Notes: generated by a model from the sequence alone, not told the origin. A stretch of DNA of 51,635 bases from Actinobacteria bacterium HGW-Actinobacteria-7 (GCA_002841275.1 PHET01000017.1:1-51635); one strand, 5' to 3'. Shown: positions 1 through 8,835, numbered from the stretch's first letter. A program made the numbers and translations.

Positions 1-401
1 ATCTCAAGCGGGATCACCGGCAGTTTGACGGCCCACGCAGTCATGACCGCCACGAGGACTCCCCAGCGAGCACCGTGCTCGCGAAACGTCTTGAGCAGCG
101 GGAAGACGGCGTACACGGGGCCGATGAGCACGGTTCCAAACGCCGCTGCGACCAGCAGCATACCCACGCTGGCCTCCTTGCTGAGACGCCGGCCAAACGC
201 CTGCTTGTCGACCAACACCGCGAACAAGCCCAGCGCCGAGAAGACCGACACGATGATCAGCGACACCGACATCATCGTGTTGAAGGACCGCATCAGGGCA
301 TCTCCGGCGCGCGCAGGTGACACGATCAGCGCCCATCCGTAGAGAGCTATAACCAGGATGACCAGACTCTCCTTCTTTGCCCACTTCCAGACGGCTGTCA
401 C
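1..401 (-). CDS. Permease subunit, second half (partial, runs off window)
   Basis: This reading frame starts with GTG at 401, overlaps the stop of the upstream permease gene in a GTGA junction, and is open to the window edge, so the C-terminus is missing. The visible 133 residues show two or three hydrophobic segments and a loop with GPVYAVFPLL, resembling the PF03773 (COG0701, DUF318) permease family. I infer that it pairs with the next gene as the second half of a split membrane permease: the family usually is one longer polypeptide with two similar halves, and both genes here are about half length. Transported substrate cannot be told from sequence; family members have been linked to organoarsenical and other efflux, but that is not shown here. 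Last gene of the padR operon. Confidence 0.6.
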   Translation of the reverse strand, partial: MTAVWKWAKKESLVILVIALYGWALIVSPARAGDALMRSFNTMMSVSLIIVSVFSALGLFAVLVDKQAFGRRLSKEASVGMLLVAAAFGTVLIGPVYAVFPLLKTFREHGARWGVLVAVMTAWAVKLPVIPLE

Positions 402-883
402 AGGATCCACCCCATCGCAAGTCCGATTGCCATCGCGATCAGAAACGATGCTCCGTTGCGTAGCAGGGCGAATCGCCAGCCAAAGAGCTTGGCCTCGAAC
501 GGGAGCGACGCGATACCCACGAGCACCCATGACACGATGAAGGCGGCGACTGCCGGCATCCACGCGCCCCCCTTGAGCAGCCCTGCAGCGATGGGGAAGG
601 CCACTGGGGGTGGTCCTGCGGCGATCGAGCCGACCGCAGCCCCCACCAGCAGCGACTGAGCACCAGCCGACGCGCCCATCCATCGCTCTATCAGCGCCGG
701 CGGTACGAAGACCTCGAACAGCCCGACGAGCCCGAACACCGCCACGAACATGGGGAGAATCGACCCGAGCTGCCTGCCCCCGGTCTTGAGCGCCGTGACC
801 GCCTTCTCCGGGTGTCTGCGCGCTACGATGAGATAGACGGCCACCATGACGGCCGCATACACGATTCCTGTGGGATCTATCAC
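398..883 (-). CDS. Permease subunit, first half (DUF318-like)
   Basis: A 161-residue integral membrane protein starting with GTG at 883, overlapping the padR stop by GTGA; GAGGAC lies 5 nt upstream. About four hydrophobic helices are visible. The motif AAGPPPVAFPIAAGLLKGGA (about residues 88-107) is the kind of glycine/proline-rich re-entrant segment seen in PF03773 permeases. It is followed by the partner half gene through another GTGA overlap, so the two are almost certainly co-translated and probably form one transporter. Control is likely by the PadR repressor encoded first in the operon. Family assignment rests on motif and layout, not on a search. Confidence 0.65.
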   Translation of the reverse strand: MIDPTGIVYAAVMVAVYLIVARRHPEKAVTALKTGGRQLGSILPMFVAVFGLVGLFEVFVPPALIERWMGASAGAQSLLVGAAVGSIAAGPPPVAFPIAAGLLKGGAWMPAVAAFIVSWVLVGIASLPFEAKLFGWRFALLRNGASFLIAMAIGLAMGWIL

Positions 884-1275
884 CGGCCGTCCTCGGCTTC
901 GCTGGCTTCAGGCTCGCCACTCTCCAGCAGGCCTGCAACGAGAGACAGCAGCTCTGAGCGTCTGCGCAAGTGCTGAGCCCAGTCGTCGGCCAGCTCGCGA
1001 CCCTCGGGCGTGATGCAGTAGTCGCGGCGCTGAGGCCCCGACTCGGCCTCCTTCCATTCGGACGTGACGAAACCGTCCTCCTCGAGGCGGCGCAGTGTGC
1101 GATAGAGGCCACCCGCGTCGACGGCGGTCGCGCCCCCGGTCATCTCCGTGACAGCAGTGCGCAGGTCGTACCCGTGCGCTTCGGTCCGCTGAAGCGCCGC
1201 GAGAATCAGCGGTTCGGTCAACGCGCCCCGGCGCCCACCGCACCGCGTGCTTGTTTCGGAGTGCTCGTGCATCAT
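880..1275 (-). CDS. PadR-family transcriptional regulator
   Basis: 131 residues. The winged-helix PadR core is visible: the segment LILAALQRTEAHGYDLRTAV (20-39), then GGLYRTLRRLEEDGFVTSEW and a wing with RRDYCITPEGRELADDW. PadR proteins are small repressors released by ligands, often controlling adjacent transport genes. Start is ATG 1275 (a second ATG is next to it) with GGAGG 11 nt upstream. It heads a three-gene operon with two permease halves, joined by 4-bp overlaps. Upstream lies a set of CATATAG-type half-sites (1293-1333) that fit an autoregulatory operator. The ligand is unknown. Confidence 0.85.
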   Translation of the reverse strand: MMHEHSETSTRCGGRRGALTEPLILAALQRTEAHGYDLRTAVTEMTGGATAVDAGGLYRTLRRLEEDGFVTSEWKEAESGPQRRDYCITPEGRELADDWAQHLRRRSELLSLVAGLLESGEPEASEAEDGR

Positions 1276-1292
1276 TGGCTGGAAGTCCTCCG

Positions 1293-1333
1293 CATATAGG
1301 TGCCATTGCTACCTATATGCGTATAACATATAG
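1293..1333. promoter_or_regulatory. Palindromic operator upstream of padR-permease operon
   Basis: CATATAGGT (1293-1301) and its exact reverse complement ACCTATATG (1311-1319) flank a 9-nt spacer, and a third half-site CATATAG lies at 1327-1333. The element sits 18-58 nt upstream of the padR start. PadR proteins bind such AT-rich dyads over their own promoters, so autoregulation is the natural reading. The AT-rich core stands out against the GC-rich surroundings and probably also contains the -10 element (TATGTT or TATACG on the minus strand). Confidence 0.7.
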
Positions 1334-1372
1334 CTTCCACGCGAGTCTACCTCTTGACCCTCGGTAGCGTTC

Positions 1373-2110
1373 TCAGGCCTGCGGGGCAGACTCCTCGTGA
1401 CGAGCCCGAGCGGCGGCGGCTCCGCGCTCAAGCGTACCTGCGACCAGGAACCCGGCCAGCAGAATCGCACTGGCGACCATCTCGCCCGCGTACAGCCCCC
1501 CGGTCGCCCCAGCACGCGCCATCGAGCCGGCGCCGGCGATGAGCAACGTGCCCGCGATGATGAGGACATTGCCCCACACCCGATAGCGATACAGCTTGTT
1601 CCTCCAGAACAGAATGATCGACCAGGCAGAGCCGCCCAGCAGCAGCAGCGAGCCGGGGATATTGAAGAACAGCGACATGATCCGCGGGAACGAGCCGGAC
1701 GGCCCGAGCGCGGCGCCCCCAACCACAACGCCAGGCTTGAGCGCCTCGGTGACCAGTTCCGTGTTGAACGATCCCCAGAAGAAGATTCCAAGACACACAA
1801 GGTTGAAGATGAGGTATGCGGTGGGCACGGTGCGGCGCTTGGAAATGAGGTACAGGCTGCCGAGGCCCAAGAATCCCACCATCGACGCAGCCAGCACGAT
1901 GTAGACGCGATAGACCGTAGGGTCCCAGTTCTGGGTGTACTCCGAGTACCATTCCATACCCGCCGCGACGGCATAGAAGAGGAACCCTGTCGCCCATGCA
2001 AGCTGGTGCGGCTTACGCCGACGATTCCACTGGGCGAGAAGAAGCGCCACGTACACGAATCCTATGACCGCTGTGGCCGCTGGCCACCACCACCCGCTCC
2101 AGAACGCCAT
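1373..2110 (-). CDS. Polytopic membrane protein, unknown function
   Basis: 245 residues with about seven hydrophobic helices, several rich in Trp/Tyr (SGWWWPAATAVIGFVYVALL at the N-terminus). I chose ATG 2110 over the longer frame (2167) because GGGAG lies 6 nt upstream of it and none precedes the longer start. Central features are SKRRTVPTAYLIFNL and a loop SFNTELVTEALKPGVVVGG. The C-terminal tail is Arg/Ala-rich and cytoplasmic by the positive-inside rule. I do not recognise the family; layout of seven helices resembles small sensory or YhhN/TspO-like membrane proteins but no defining motif is present. It stands alone, with 87 bp to the next upstream gene. Confidence 0.6.
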   Translation of the reverse strand: MAFWSGWWWPAATAVIGFVYVALLLAQWNRRRKPHQLAWATGFLFYAVAAGMEWYSEYTQNWDPTVYRVYIVLAASMVGFLGLGSLYLISKRRTVPTAYLIFNLVCLGIFFWGSFNTELVTEALKPGVVVGGAALGPSGSFPRIMSLFFNIPGSLLLLGGSAWSIILFWRNKLYRYRVWGNVLIIAGTLLIAGAGSMARAGATGGLYAGEMVASAILLAGFLVAGTLERGAAAARARHEESAPQA

Positions 2111-2197
2111 TGCCGACTCCCATCGTTGGTGGGTCGATTCCTCTGAAGCATACATCTCGCGGCGCACGCAGGTGCACGCCGGGCCACGAGTCGACCT

Positions 2198-2722
2198 CTA
2201 CTGAGGGTTGTGCTCCGGAATCGAGCAGGTGTAGTGCCCGTCTGTCACGCTGATCTCGCCGCCAGACGGGCACGCGACCGCAGTGTCGTAGTCTTTGAGG
2301 TACTGGCCTATTGCGGCTCTGCCTTCGTCCAGCGAATCCAGCGCTGTCGGATCGTTGGTCTCGCCCGAGAGCGCCCACTGCTCCACCGCGCCGTTGAGCG
2401 TCCGCAGATTCGCATTGCATGACTTTGAGCGCGCCGAGTCCGCCGCCGATTGGAACGTCACAGGCGCAAACAAGGCGAATCCGATGACGCCGCAGCCGCA
2501 CACGAGCACAACCAGCGCGAGCACGACGATGAGGATGATCTTGCCTGTGCGCCGCGGTCGCTCGGGTGTTGGGGAGGGGCCGTAGGCCGGAGGAGCCGCG
2601 ACCTGCTCGGCGACTTCATAGATGCCCGAGATGCCCTCGGGGCCGTGACCGTTGATGCATCCGCCGTCCGGCGCCAACCACACATTCGCACCGCACGTAC
2701 TGCAGTATCCTGCCCGAGCCAT
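2198..2722 (-). CDS. Zinc-ribbon, single-TM protein with pseudopilin-like C-terminal domain
   Basis: 174 residues from ATG 2722, with GGGGGAG upstream. N-terminus has CSTCGANVWLAPDGGC (about 6-21), a short two-knuckle zinc-ribbon-like segment. A Pro-rich linker and one strongly hydrophobic helix (IILIVVLALVVLVCGCGVIG) follow. The outer part (CNANLRTLNGAVEQWALSG, then YLKDYDTAVACPSGGEISV and HYTCSIPEH) matches the C-terminal pattern of ComGC/type II pseudopilin-like domains in Gram-positives: helix with N-LRT, then CPSGG and YxCS. There is no prepilin peptidase site ahead of the helix in canonical form, so it may be a membrane-tethered pilin-fold protein and not a secreted pilin. Family call is by motif only. 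Confidence 0.6.
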   Translation of the reverse strand: MARAGYCSTCGANVWLAPDGGCINGHGPEGISGIYEVAEQVAAPPAYGPSPTPERPRRTGKIILIVVLALVVLVCGCGVIGFALFAPVTFQSAADSARSKSCNANLRTLNGAVEQWALSGETNDPTALDSLDEGRAAIGQYLKDYDTAVACPSGGEISVTDGHYTCSIPEHNPQ

Positions 2723-2827
2723 GTCCGTCTCCCCCTCTAGCGATGCGTCCACCCACAGAGTACCTGACCGACAGAACAACGGTTCTCCGCGATGTGGCGA
2801 GAACACGACGGGCCTCGGAGTGAGAGC

Positions 2828-3562
2828 CTATGGCTCCGCCACTGTGGCCCCGTAGCCCGTCCCGTCCGGTGTGATGGAGAGAACAGCGTTGGGGCGGTCG
2901 CCGGGCTGGCCGTAGAGGAACACGTACCCGGTCAGCTTGGCATCCTTGAATCCCAAATCCGCGACGTTGTCCGCCATCCACTTCCGGGCGACGGCAACAG
3001 CGTTCTTCTCGGCGGGGCTTTGGGGAGCGAATGTCTTGGTGAATGCGAGGGGGTCAGAGGGCGGCGCGATCTTGAAGGTGGCCATATTGATCATGCCGTT
3101 GTCGCGTGAGATGGCTGCGGACTTGTCCCAGTACGCCGGGCTCGTGACCTTGTCGCCCAGGACAAGGATGCTCGCGAAGCCGAACGTGCCATCGTCCTGT
3201 TTGCCGGTCAGCAGCATCAGTTCATGGCCGACGAAGAGCGGTTTGTACCCCTCGGTGTTAGTGAAGATGTAGGTGTCGGTGCCGTTCTGCTGATTGGACG
3301 CCTTCTGGTTGGCGGCGAAGGCTTTGAGCGTTGCGCCCACATTGGCAATCGCCTGCTTCTCATTGGCGCTCTCTGGGGCGAGTGCGACGTACGGCTCGGC
3401 TTGAGTGGTAGTGCTCTCGGTGCTTGTGCCCGCCGCCCCCGCTGTCTTGTCTTGGCCCGAGGTGGAACCCTTCACCACCGACTTCGCCGAACCTCCGGAA
3501 CAGCCAGCGACCGACAGCGCCACCACCAGCGAGATTGCTGCAACTACGAACCGCTTCGCCAT
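2828..3562 (-). CDS. Secreted lipoprotein, unknown function
   Basis: 244 residues from ATG 3562 (AGGGG 7 nt upstream; the frame extends further but the next in-frame ATG lacks an RBS). The N-terminus is a lipoprotein signal: positive MAKR, a hydrophobic core, and lipobox VAGC with Cys about residue 21. A Ser/Thr/Gly-rich linker follows. The globular part has no motif I can name. Notable is ANQKASNQQNGTDTYIFTN and a C-terminal region with repeated short strands. It lies 10 bp downstream of the membrane-anchored fibronectin-like gene and is probably co-transcribed with it. Confidence 0.65.
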   Translation of the reverse strand: MAKRFVVAAISLVVALSVAGCSGGSAKSVVKGSTSGQDKTAGAAGTSTESTTTQAEPYVALAPESANEKQAIANVGATLKAFAANQKASNQQNGTDTYIFTNTEGYKPLFVGHELMLLTGKQDDGTFGFASILVLGDKVTSPAYWDKSAAISRDNGMINMATFKIAPPSDPLAFTKTFAPQSPAEKNAVAVARKWMADNVADLGFKDAKLTGYVFLYGQPGDRPNAVLSITPDGTGYGATVAEP

Positions 3563-3572
3563 CAGCGTACCC

Positions 3573-4247
3573 CTAGGTCGTTTCGTCACTCGCTGGAGGA
3601 GTGACCACCGATGCCGGCTTCGCTTTGTGGATGTAGTAGTGCCAGCCGGACTTAGCGCTCTGGTTTCCGGACGCGTCCACCGCCCACACGCGCCAACGGC
3701 GCCTGACGTAGAGGACCCGAGCCGAGTACGACGTGGACTTCAGCTTGCTGATCACCTGCGTCTTGCCGTACGACCCGTTGGAGGCCCTGTCCTGAATCTC
3801 GAAAGAGTAGGTGACGGGATCGCCTGAATCGTCTGTCGATTTCGACCAGCGCAGATACACGCGGGAGGAGTTGATGACCGCGCCGTCCGAGGGAGATGTC
3901 TGCTTGGGTTTGGACGGCGACACGTCGTCGGTGACCGTGGTCTGCTCTGAGACGGTGAGGTCTTCGGCGGCCAGGTCCGGCTCAACGGTATCGGTTGGAA
4001 TCTCTTCGAAGACACCTGCGGGCATCGTGGTCTCTGTCTGAACGACCGACTGAGTCACAGCCTTCGCGGGCACCTTTGGCGCCGAGGCACGACCCAGTGC
4101 GAAGCCAATACCGATGCCCAAACTGAGGATGATCGCGGCTGTCACGCCTAGGGTGATGGTGAGACGCTGCTGACGGTCGAGTCCTGAGCTGTGATAGGGT
4201 CGTCGGCTGATACGGCCCAAGTCGTCCCCGTGCCTGTGTTCGCTCAT
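3573..4247 (-). CDS. Membrane-anchored protein with fibronectin type III-like domain
   Basis: 224 residues from ATG 4247 (GGGGAG 5 nt upstream). A charged, His-containing cytoplasmic N-terminus is followed by one transmembrane helix (about 34-53, ITLGVTAAIILSLGIGIGFA), a Thr/Glu-rich stalk, and a C-terminal beta-sandwich: PKQTSPSDGAVINSS, VYLRWSKSTD, TYSFEIQDR, RRRWRVWAVDASGNQSAKS. The W, Y-F-E and RVWAVDASGN strands match fibronectin III/Big-like folds that bind or space extracellular parts. First of two genes encoding exported proteins (a lipoprotein follows 10 bp on). No enzyme motif is visible. Confidence 0.65.
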   Translation of the reverse strand: MSEHRHGDDLGRISRRPYHSSGLDRQQRLTITLGVTAAIILSLGIGIGFALGRASAPKVPAKAVTQSVVQTETTMPAGVFEEIPTDTVEPDLAAEDLTVSEQTTVTDDVSPSKPKQTSPSDGAVINSSRVYLRWSKSTDDSGDPVTYSFEIQDRASNGSYGKTQVISKLKSTSYSARVLYVRRRWRVWAVDASGNQSAKSGWHYYIHKAKPASVVTPPASDETT

Positions 4248-4358
4248 GCAGACTCCCCGAAGAAGATGGTCTCCGACCAACCCTAGTGCTGTCGGGCCGG
4301 TTGGGCAAGAGCCGCAGGTGCATTGGGGAATAGTCGGTGGCGACGCGGAGCGGCGACG

Positions 4359-5507
4359 CTACTCCTTGAACGTCGAGGCCGCATCGGCCATCAGCTCGCG
4401 GATGGGCAATCCCTGCGGGCACACGTCCTCGCACTGGCCGCACTCCGTGCACAGCGACGCTTTGCCGCTCACACGCGTGTAGCCCGTGAGCCACGGGTTG
4501 GGGTCGTCCCACCGGGCCGCAGCGTTGAGAGCCGCAAGCACATCGGGGATATCGACGCCCGAGGGACACGGCATGCAGTAGCGGCAGGCCGTGCAGTCCG
4601 CCTTCACGCGCGAATCGAGTGCGGTGTGTGCTGCCGAGAAGACCGCGAGCTGCTCGGCAGTGAGCGAGTTCGCGACAGCCGTCTCTGCCACCGCGATGTT
4701 TTGCACCACCTGCTCGAGCGTGTTCATGCCGGACAGGACCAGGCTCACCCCCGGCTCGTTGAAGACATAGCGAAGTGCCCACTCAGCGGGAGTCCACGGT
4801 TCGGGACGGTTCGCGAAGATCTCGCCCACCTCGGCGGGCAGGTTGGCAGCGAGCTTGCCTCCCTTGAGCGGCTCCATCACCACGACGCCCATACCCTTCT
4901 GAGCTGCGTGGAGAAGGCCCGAGCGGCCCGCCTGAAACTGCGTGTCCATGTAGTTGTACTGCATCTGTCCGAAGGCCCAGCCGTCGTACTCATCGACGAT
5001 GCGGACCCAGTCAGCCGCAGGACCGTGAAACGAGAAGGCCGGGTAACGGATGAGGCCTTCGGCGACGGCGCCCTCCAGAAACTCGATGACCCCCAGGTCG
5101 CGGACACGGTCCCACGACTCGCCGTTCATGCCATGGAGCAGGTAGAAGTCGAGATGGTCGGTCTGAAGCCGGGTGAGCTGCTCTTCGAGGAAGCGGTCCA
5201 TGTCATCGCGCGTCTTGAGGAAGAACAGCGGCATCTTGGTGGCAAGGTTCACACGCTCACGCCAGCCGCCCGACAGGGCCTCGCCCACGAATGGCTCGCT
5301 CTCGCCTCTCGAGCCGAAGTTCTGCGCGTGGTAGAAGTACGCCGTATCCACGTAGTTCACTCCGTGGTCGATGGCATAGTGGAGCATCTCGGTGGCCTTG
5401 GGGTAGTCGATCACGTCGGGACGCCCATCGATCACGGGCAATCGCATGCAGCCGAATCCCAGGTTTGAGACTTCGACTCCGGTCGTGCCGAGGGTGCGGT
5501 GCAACAT
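4359..5507 (-). CDS. Aldo/keto reductase with C-terminal 4Fe-4S domain
   Basis: 382 residues from ATG 5507; AAGGAGG lies 8 nt upstream. The N-terminal two-thirds is an aldo/keto reductase barrel: GFGCMRLP, then NYVDTAYFYH carrying the catalytic Asp and Tyr, NLATKMP with the Lys, and DFYLLHGMN with the His. The C-terminus has two cysteine clusters, CTACRYCMPCPSGVDI and CTECGQCEDVCPQGLPI, of the ferredoxin type. This architecture is typical of oxidoreductases in strict anaerobes, which may couple NAD(P)H and Fe-S electron flow. Substrate unknown. It stands alone between convergent and divergent neighbours. Confidence 0.9.
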   Translation of the reverse strand: MLHRTLGTTGVEVSNLGFGCMRLPVIDGRPDVIDYPKATEMLHYAIDHGVNYVDTAYFYHAQNFGSRGESEPFVGEALSGGWRERVNLATKMPLFFLKTRDDMDRFLEEQLTRLQTDHLDFYLLHGMNGESWDRVRDLGVIEFLEGAVAEGLIRYPAFSFHGPAADWVRIVDEYDGWAFGQMQYNYMDTQFQAGRSGLLHAAQKGMGVVVMEPLKGGKLAANLPAEVGEIFANRPEPWTPAEWALRYVFNEPGVSLVLSGMNTLEQVVQNIAVAETAVANSLTAEQLAVFSAAHTALDSRVKADCTACRYCMPCPSGVDIPDVLAALNAAARWDDPNPWLTGYTRVSGKASLCTECGQCEDVCPQGLPIRELMADAASTFKE

Positions 5508-5647
5508 GAAGAGGACCTCCTTGCAGGCGTGACGTGAGGTAGTGCGGGGTGAATCGCTGAGTTTCAAATCCACAGTACAACCGAGTCGGCTCGACCGCAC
5601 ACGATGTGGCAAGAACTCCACGAAGTGCGCAGACTACGCCGCGCGGG

Positions 5648-7471
5648 CTACGCTGTTGCGGCCGCGATCGCCGCAAGGAACGTCTCGCCGTAGCGCTCGA
5701 GCTTGGCGGCTCCTACGCCGCTGACCTCGAGGAACTCCTCGCGCGTGCCGGGTGCGCGACGCGCCATGTCGGCCAGTGCGGCGTCCGCGAACACAACGTA
5801 GGCCGGCACCGACTGCTCGGCCGCGATCTCACGCCGCACCTCGCGCAGGTGCTCGAAGAGCGCGACCTGTTCGTCGGTCTCGAGTACCGTCGCAGCCGAT
5901 TTGGGAAGCTTCGCGGGCTTCTCGGCAGACTTGGGACGGGGGGCCGGCGGACGCGCGAGCACGACCGATTCCTCGCCGCGCAACACGGGCCCGGCGGCCG
6001 GTGTGAGCTTCAGGGTGGAGTACTCGGCGACATCCACACGCAGGTAGCCGCGGTGGATGAGCTGGCGGAATATCGCGGACCAGTCGTCTTTGGAGTGCTC
6101 GGCACCGATATTGTAGACGGACAGCTCGTCGTGCCCGTTGGAGATAATGCGCTCGCCTTCCGAGCCGCGCAGCACGTCGACGACATATCCCATCCCGAAC
6201 CGCTCGCGCAGCCGATACACAGCGCTCAGCGCCTTTTGCGCATCGACGGTCGCATCGTAGGTCTCAGGCGGGTTCTCGCAGACATCGCAGTGCCCACACG
6301 GGTCCGCTCGCTCCTCGCCGAAGTAGCCCAGAAGCGCCCGGCGGCGGCACGAGAGCGCCTCGGCGTAGGCGATCATCGCCGAGAGCTTGTGCGTCTCGAT
6401 GCGACGCTGCTCCTCCTTGGCGACCGCGTCGATGAAGCCGCGTGCGGTCATCACGTCTTGCATGCTCCACAGCATGAACGCCGCCGCAGGCAGGCCGTCG
6501 CGCCCTGCTCGGCCGGTCTCCTGGTAGTAGCCCTCGATCGACTTGGGCATGTCGTAGTGCACCACGAAGCGCACGTCGGGTTTGTCGATGCCCATCCCGA
6601 AGGCCACAGTGGCCACCACGATATCCAGCCGGTCGCCCAGGAAATCGTCTTGCACACGCGTCCGTTTCGCGGCGTCCATACCCGCGTGGTACGCGCCCGC
6701 CGAGAAGCCCGCAGCACGCAGCTTGGCGGCAACCTCCTCGACGCGCTTGCGCGAAAGCGCGTAGACGATGCCGGACGCGCCTTGGTGAGCGCGCAGAAAC
6801 TCGAGCAGCTGCACCGCCGGCTTGGTCTTGTAGGCCGAGGAGTAGTGGATGTTGGGCCGATCGAAACCGGTCACGAAGATACGGGCGTCTCCCAGCCCCA
6901 GCTGGTGCACGACATCTGCGCGCGTCTGTTCGTCGGCGGTGGCTGTCAGCGCCACGATAGGCACGTTGGGGAACCGCTCTCGCAGGATGCCCAGCTTCAC
7001 GTACTCCGGGCGGAAATCGTGCCCCCACTGGCTGACGCAGTGCGCCTCGTCGATGGCAAAGAGCGCGAGTTCGAGCCGGCTCAGCTCGGCGAGGAATCCG
7101 TCGAGCACGAGGCGCTCCGGCGCGACGTAGAGCAGGTCGAGCGCGCCCGCACGCAGATCGCGCAGGACCGATGCGCTCTCCTCGGCACACAAAGACGAGT
7201 TGAGGACCGCTGCGGCGACACCGTTGGCGCGCAACGCATCGACCTGGTCCTTCATCAGCGCGATGAGTGGCGAGACGACGATCGCGACACCGGGCCGGTG
7301 CAGCGCGGGGATCTGGAAGCACAGCGACTTGCCCCCACCGGTGGGCATCAGCACGAACGAGTCGCGCCCGTCCACGAGGTGTTCGATGATCTCGGCCTGG
7401 TGCGGCCGGAACTCCCCGTAGCCGAAGACCTCGGCAAGCGTAGTGGCAATCGAAGTCGTGCGCAAAGACAT
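5648..7471 (-). CDS. recQ: ATP-dependent DNA helicase RecQ
   Basis: 607 residues, normal for RecQ. The start ATG 7471 has GAGAGGA 5 nt upstream; the open frame extends 52 codons further without an RBS. In order: Q-motif region with GEFRPHQ, Walker A MPTGGGKS, Walker B AIDEAHCVSQWGHDF (DEAH plus aromatic loop), helicase C motifs with GIVYALSRKR and QETGRAGRDG, the RecQ-Ct zinc cluster (CRRRALLGYFGE then CGHCDVC), a winged helix, and a C-terminal HRDC domain (about 525-605). RecQ unwinds 3' to 5' and acts in recombinational repair. All key residues appear intact. Confidence 0.95.
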   Translation of the reverse strand: MSLRTTSIATTLAEVFGYGEFRPHQAEIIEHLVDGRDSFVLMPTGGGKSLCFQIPALHRPGVAIVVSPLIALMKDQVDALRANGVAAAVLNSSLCAEESASVLRDLRAGALDLLYVAPERLVLDGFLAELSRLELALFAIDEAHCVSQWGHDFRPEYVKLGILRERFPNVPIVALTATADEQTRADVVHQLGLGDARIFVTGFDRPNIHYSSAYKTKPAVQLLEFLRAHQGASGIVYALSRKRVEEVAAKLRAAGFSAGAYHAGMDAAKRTRVQDDFLGDRLDIVVATVAFGMGIDKPDVRFVVHYDMPKSIEGYYQETGRAGRDGLPAAAFMLWSMQDVMTARGFIDAVAKEEQRRIETHKLSAMIAYAEALSCRRRALLGYFGEERADPCGHCDVCENPPETYDATVDAQKALSAVYRLRERFGMGYVVDVLRGSEGERIISNGHDELSVYNIGAEHSKDDWSAIFRQLIHRGYLRVDVAEYSTLKLTPAAGPVLRGEESVVLARPPAPRPKSAEKPAKLPKSAATVLETDEQVALFEHLREVRREIAAEQSVPAYVVFADAALADMARRAPGTREEFLEVSGVGAAKLERYGETFLAAIAAATA

Positions 7472-7566
7472 CCAGGTCCTCTCAGGCAGTGCGGGGCCGC
7501 GGTTCGCGGAGGACACAGGGTACCGCACGGCAGTGACACGCGGAGCGGCAACGCGGGGTGCAGCAG

Positions 7567-7797
7567 CTAGTCGCGCGTCCAGAACTTCGAGTTCACATAC
7601 AGGTCCTCGACCTGCTTGCGCGCCCACGGCGTCTTGCGCAGGAACTTCAGCGACGAGTTGATGCTGGGGTCGCTCTTGAAGCAGTTGATGTCGATGCGCT
7701 TGGCAAGGCCCGGCCAGTCGTACTTCTTGACCAGCTTGCGCAGGATCGTCTCAAGAGTGACACCATGGAGCGGGTCGTTGGACTGCGGTTCAGTCAT
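7567..7797 (-). CDS. VF530 (DUF2132) family small DNA-binding-like protein
   Basis: 76 residues from ATG 7797; AAGGAG lies about 12 nt upstream. The sequence contains [41 protein letters not shown] and [14 protein letters not shown], which is the hallmark of the VF530/DUF2132 family, reported to have a DNA-binding-like fold. Function is unknown. The longer open frame at this locus (to 8562) is antisense to the radical SAM gene and not real. The gene is divergent from arsS-like with 117 bp between starts. Confidence 0.85.
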   Translation of the reverse strand: MTEPQSNDPLHGVTLETILRKLVKKYDWPGLAKRIDINCFKSDPSINSSLKFLRKTPWARKQVEDLYVNSKFWTRD

Positions 7798-7914
7798 GTC
7801 GCGCCTGCGCTCCTTTGCTCTTCCGCCGAACTTCTCTCTGGATACCGAGCACTGATTGTACTCGCGCCAGCGTAGAATCCTAGCCGACAGGACCGCCACT
7901 TCCCGGAGGTGTTG

Positions 7915-8835
7915 ATGAACGACTTCGCGCACGCTGTATTGGACGTGGACGCATCGGCGATGCACGCGGAGAGCCTCGATATCCTCACGGTGAACGTGGG
8001 TCTGTACTGCAACATGGCGTGCTCTCACTGTCATCAGGAGAGCTCGCCCGAGCGAACCGAGATGATGTCGCGCGAGAACATGGCGACCGTGGCGCGCATC
8101 GTGCACTCCGCACGGCCGCGGCTGGTCGACATCACCGGTGGAGCGCCGGAACTGCACCCCGAGCTCCCATACCTTCTGGATCTGTTGGCCACCAGCAGGG
8201 CGACGGTCCAGCTGCGCACCAACCTCACCGCGCTGCTCGAGCCGCAGGCTGCAGGCATCGTGGAACAGCTGGCCGCGGGTGGCGTGCACGTCCTCGCCTC
8301 GCTTCCGGGCACCAGCGCGAGCGACGTCCGGGCTCAGCGGGGCGATGTGTTCGACCGCTCCATCGAAGCGCTGCGGCTGCTCCGCTCGGCAGGCTACGGT
8401 CGCGGGCCCGAGCTGCCGCTCGACATCACGGTCACGCCCGAGCTGGAGGCGCCCTGTGACCTCGAGGCCGATTTTCGCACGGTGCTCGAAGGCGAGCTGG
8501 GAATCCCCTTCCGCGATCTGGTCGTGATCACAGCCATGCCCATAGGGCGCTTCCGAGAACAACTCCAGCGTATGGGCTCCTACGGCGAATACCGGCAGGA
8601 TCTGCGCGAGGCGTTCAACCCCGACACCGTGGAGCGGCTGACGTGCCGCTCGTCGCTGAGTGTCGCGTGGGACGGAACGCTCTCCGACTGCGACTTCAAC
8701 CTAGGGGCGGGGCTGCGCGTGGCCGACGGCGTGCCGAACCACGTCTCAGAGTTCGACGCGGTCGTGCTGGCGAGCCGCCCCATCCGGTTCGCCGAGCACT
8801 GCTTTGGCTGCACCGCCTCTCAGGGGTCCGGTTGA
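7915..8835 (+). CDS. ArsS-like radical SAM enzyme (arsenosugar biosynthesis family)
   Basis: 306 residues. Three starts stand in a row (GTG 7909, TTG 7912, ATG 7915); GGAGG at 7905-7909 favours ATG 7915. The radical SAM cluster CxxxCxxC is C32, C36, C39 in [20 protein letters not shown], with [11 protein letters not shown] as the GGE-like SAM segment. The C-terminus has [21 protein letters not shown] and HCFGC, the extra cysteine motifs of the ArsS family (TIGR04167). Known ArsS makes dimethylarsinoyl-deoxyribofuranoside; many members sit, as here, next to TIGR04282/TIGR04283 genes. No arsM is in the window, so the actual substrate is open. The tail is slightly short and lacks the usual final Cys. 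Confidence 0.85.
   Translation: MNDFAHAVLDVDASAMHAESLDILTVNVGLYCNMACSHCHQESSPERTEMMSRENMATVARIVHSARPRLVDITGGAPELHPELPYLLDLLATSRATVQLRTNLTALLEPQAAGIVEQLAAGGVHVLASLPGTSASDVRAQRGDVFDRSIEALRLLRSAGYGRGPELPLDITVTPELEAPCDLEADFRTVLEGELGIPFRDLVVITAMPIGRFREQLQRMGSYGEYRQDLREAFNPDTVERLTCRSSLSVAWDGTLSDCDFNLGAGLRVADGVPNHVSEFDAVVLASRPIRFAEHCFGCTASQGSG

Noticed and set aside
4323-5468. 381-codon plus-strand frame across the aldo/keto reductase
   Set aside because: Opposite strand of a gene with full catalytic motifs; no domain of its own.
5606-7570. Long open frame on the plus strand across recQ (654 codons)
   Set aside because: Antisense to RecQ; no recognisable domain, amino acid use is Arg/Gly/His-rich as expected for a GC-rich shadow frame.
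7567-8562. Long minus frame reaching into the radical SAM gene
   Set aside because: Only the first 76 codons (7567-7797) form the VF530 protein; the rest is antisense to a gene with clear motifs.
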